DNA of 36,410 nt from Candidatus Delongbacteria bacterium (lineage in GTDB: Bacteria > UBA4055): positions 1 to 36,410 of the forward strand of contig JAQIDB010000088.1 in the NCBI GenBank assembly GCA_027858225.1, in the 5' to 3' direction. Positions 35,318-36,410 of the stretch are shown here, in pieces. The notes under the pieces were generated by a model. It saw only the letters and a list, made by a program, of their open reading frames with translations. It was not told the origin of the DNA and did no database searches. The translations under genes were made by a program, and so were the position numbers. Every line of letters begins with the position of its first letter. Positions within the stretch are counted from its first letter, which is position 1.

Positions 35318-36154
35318 TTACGAAGCCGTCAAATTCATTTTGGCTGTTTTTACTTTTATTTTCTTTTGATGCTCATAACTATCTAATAAAAATTCGCAGA
35401 TTGTATGTGCACTATTTATAGCTATTCTTGCGTGATGCTTCGTAGGTTCATACTTTCTAGCATGGGCATCACTTAGCTCATTTCGTAAGTTTGATATTCC
35501 ATTTATAATACTATTGAGTCCACTTAAAATTTGTTTAAATCCGTCAATATCGTAATTAACAGCTTGTAAATTCATTGTCTTAGCTACTTCATTATAAAGT
35601 TTTAATAAATCACCTTTATTTTTTATTTCATATTCAAATCGGCTTGCTAATTCCATCAGAACATGTTCAACTAATGATCTAGCATTAGTTATTGCTCCTG
35701 AATAGTCTTTGTTTTTAATCTTTGAATTTGTTTTTTCTATATTTTCCATTATAAACTTATGGGAAAGAATTTCAATCTTTAAATTCTTGAGTATTTCTTC
35801 GCCTGACATTTCTTCATCAGAGTCCAATAAATTACGATGATATATTAAACACTCTTTATAAATAACTAAATCTGCAATACTGTGGTCTAGACGATTTTCA
35901 TGCTTTACATATTCCCAATACACTAGCAAATCAATATTTAATTTAGCAACTACTTTTTTAGGATAATTATACCATAAATATCTTAATCTATTAGCTTTGG
36001 ATGTTCCGTTACTTGAAAACTTTTCTTCATATATGTCAATGTCTACAGATCTTGCAACAAATATTTGCATAGTATTATCCGAAAAATCTAGGACATACCC
36101 TCTATTCATTAACAACGATTCCATTTTCTTCTCTATTACGTAATCTAATTTCAT
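35318..36154 (-). CDS. Abortive-infection C-terminal (Abi_C) HEPN-like protein
   Basis: In this 278-aa protein the first 130 residues are not recognised. The C-terminal half matches the Abi_C pattern: KNKDYSGAITNARSLVEHVLMEL (about 152-174), GDLLKLYNEVAKTMNL, a FKQILSGLNSIINGISNLRNELSDAHAR segment, and a final helix with ARIAINSAHTICEFLLD. RNELSDAH (R224 to H231) fits the RxxxxxxH active-site spacing of HEPN ribonucleases. Abi_C proteins are tied to phage abortive infection. It starts 2 bases after the frameshifted HsdR-tail fragment and is followed 121 bases later by the SEC-C gene. A role as a back-up killer for the restriction system is inferred, by analogy with anticodon nucleases in hsd loci. 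Confidence 0.78.
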   Translation of the reverse strand: MKLDYVIEKKMESLLMNRGYVLDFSDNTMQIFVARSVDIDIYEEKFSSNGTSKANRLRYLWYNYPKKVVAKLNIDLLVYWEYVKHENRLDHSIADLVIYKECLIYHRNLLDSDEEMSGEEILKNLKIEILSHKFIMENIEKTNSKIKNKDYSGAITNARSLVEHVLMELASRFEYEIKNKGDLLKLYNEVAKTMNLQAVNYDIDGFKQILSGLNSIINGISNLRNELSDAHARKYEPTKHHARIAINSAHTICEFLLDSYEHQKKIKVKTAKMNLTAS

Positions 36155-36156
36155 AC

Positions 36157-36410
36157 TTACTCTTTTTTTACTTCAATTTTTGATTCATCAGGATTTAACA
36201 TTCTGATGATGATTCGCTCATCATCAATTGTATGTTTTTTTAGTAGTTTTTAAACTCAATTTTAAGTCGACTTCTCAAACTTTCCCTTTTATACCAATCG
36301 GTACCCGTGTTTTATCAATTATTTGTTCAACCTCTTTATTAATTTCATCATCAGCTATCCCTGGACCAATACTTTTTATTTTTATAATATCATTATTCAT
36401 ATTATAAATC
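36157..36410 (-). pseudogene. hsdR: C-terminal fragment of a second HsdR-like protein with two frameshifts, runs off window
   Basis: Reading the minus strand from the right edge, the product is ...IKSIGPGIADDEINKEVEQIID; after a one-base shift at an A run (plus 36310-36313), TGTDWYKRESLRSRLKIEFK; after a second shift at an A run (plus 36247-36251), LLKKHTIDDERIIIRMLNPDESKIEVKKE and a stop. Restoring one A at each run gives a continuous frame. The middle part parallels the tail of the HsdR at 31322-34507 (NATVDWNKRDDVRAKLRLLVKKIL). It ends 2 bases before the Abi_C gene. It may be a decayed second restriction subunit, or an intact gene with two homopolymer sequencing errors; the sequence alone cannot tell. 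Confidence 0.6.

Noticed and set aside
35318-36154. DNA methyltransferase or specificity subunit of the type I system
   Set aside because: No SAM-binding or NPPF/NPPY-type motif and no target recognition repeats; the C-terminal half fits Abi_C instead.

Overview
The window is AT-rich bacterial chromosome, probably from a Gram-negative lineage of or near the FCB group (Cloacimonadota- or Delongbacteria-like). This rests on lipoprotein and outer-envelope style proteins, a folK/deoxynucleoside-kinase pair, a DUF4175-like coiled-coil protein, a 6-bladed beta-propeller protein, and Shine-Dalgarno (SD) led genes with frequent TTG starts. The taxonomic placement is inference; no rRNA or ribosomal protein gene is present.

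Positions 1-3.8 kb, minus strand: pheT (3' end off the window), pheS, and a tRNA-Gly/Cys/Leu cluster with its own promoter and terminator. Positions 3.9-19.6 kb, plus strand: a Ser/Thr kinase-ATPase-TPR signalling protein, a large membrane-anchored coiled-coil protein with a collagen-like stretch, a 5'-nucleotidase-like lipoprotein without catalytic residues, a hybrid histidine kinase, lipA, a McsB-like protein that also lacks its catalytic arginines, a CvpA-like membrane protein, enolase and a PC4/YdbC-type ssDNA-binding protein, closed by a strong terminator. Positions 19.6-24.2 kb, minus strand: a tight operon folK - deoxynucleoside kinase - 59-aa membrane microprotein - GAF/HD-GYP - lipoprotein - rsmB. 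Positions 24.4-25.9 kb, plus strand: an exported cyclophilin and a three-PASTA membrane protein, separated by a palindromic repeat.

Positions 25.9-36.4 kb are accessory DNA, all on the minus strand: a DUF985 cupin, an AbiEi/AbiEii toxin-antitoxin pair, a beta-propeller protein, a secreted LPP20/FlgT-N-like protein, and a restriction/defence block (HsdR, a UPF0149+SEC-C protein, an Abi_C HEPN-like protein and a frameshifted HsdR-tail fragment).

The most interesting structure is in this last region. Three imperfect palindromes of 75-84 bp, plus a half copy, lie just downstream of successive genes. They have paired R-box-like ends ending AAC / starting GTT, and inner AGCAAAA/TTTTGCT or GGCAAAA/TTTTGCC boxes, the layout of integron attC sites. 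Each gene unit between them also has inverted ends (56-58 bp around the AbiE pair) that would extend the attC hairpin in an excised circle. I read this as an integron cassette array, or a cluster of attC sites without an integrase; none is seen in the window.
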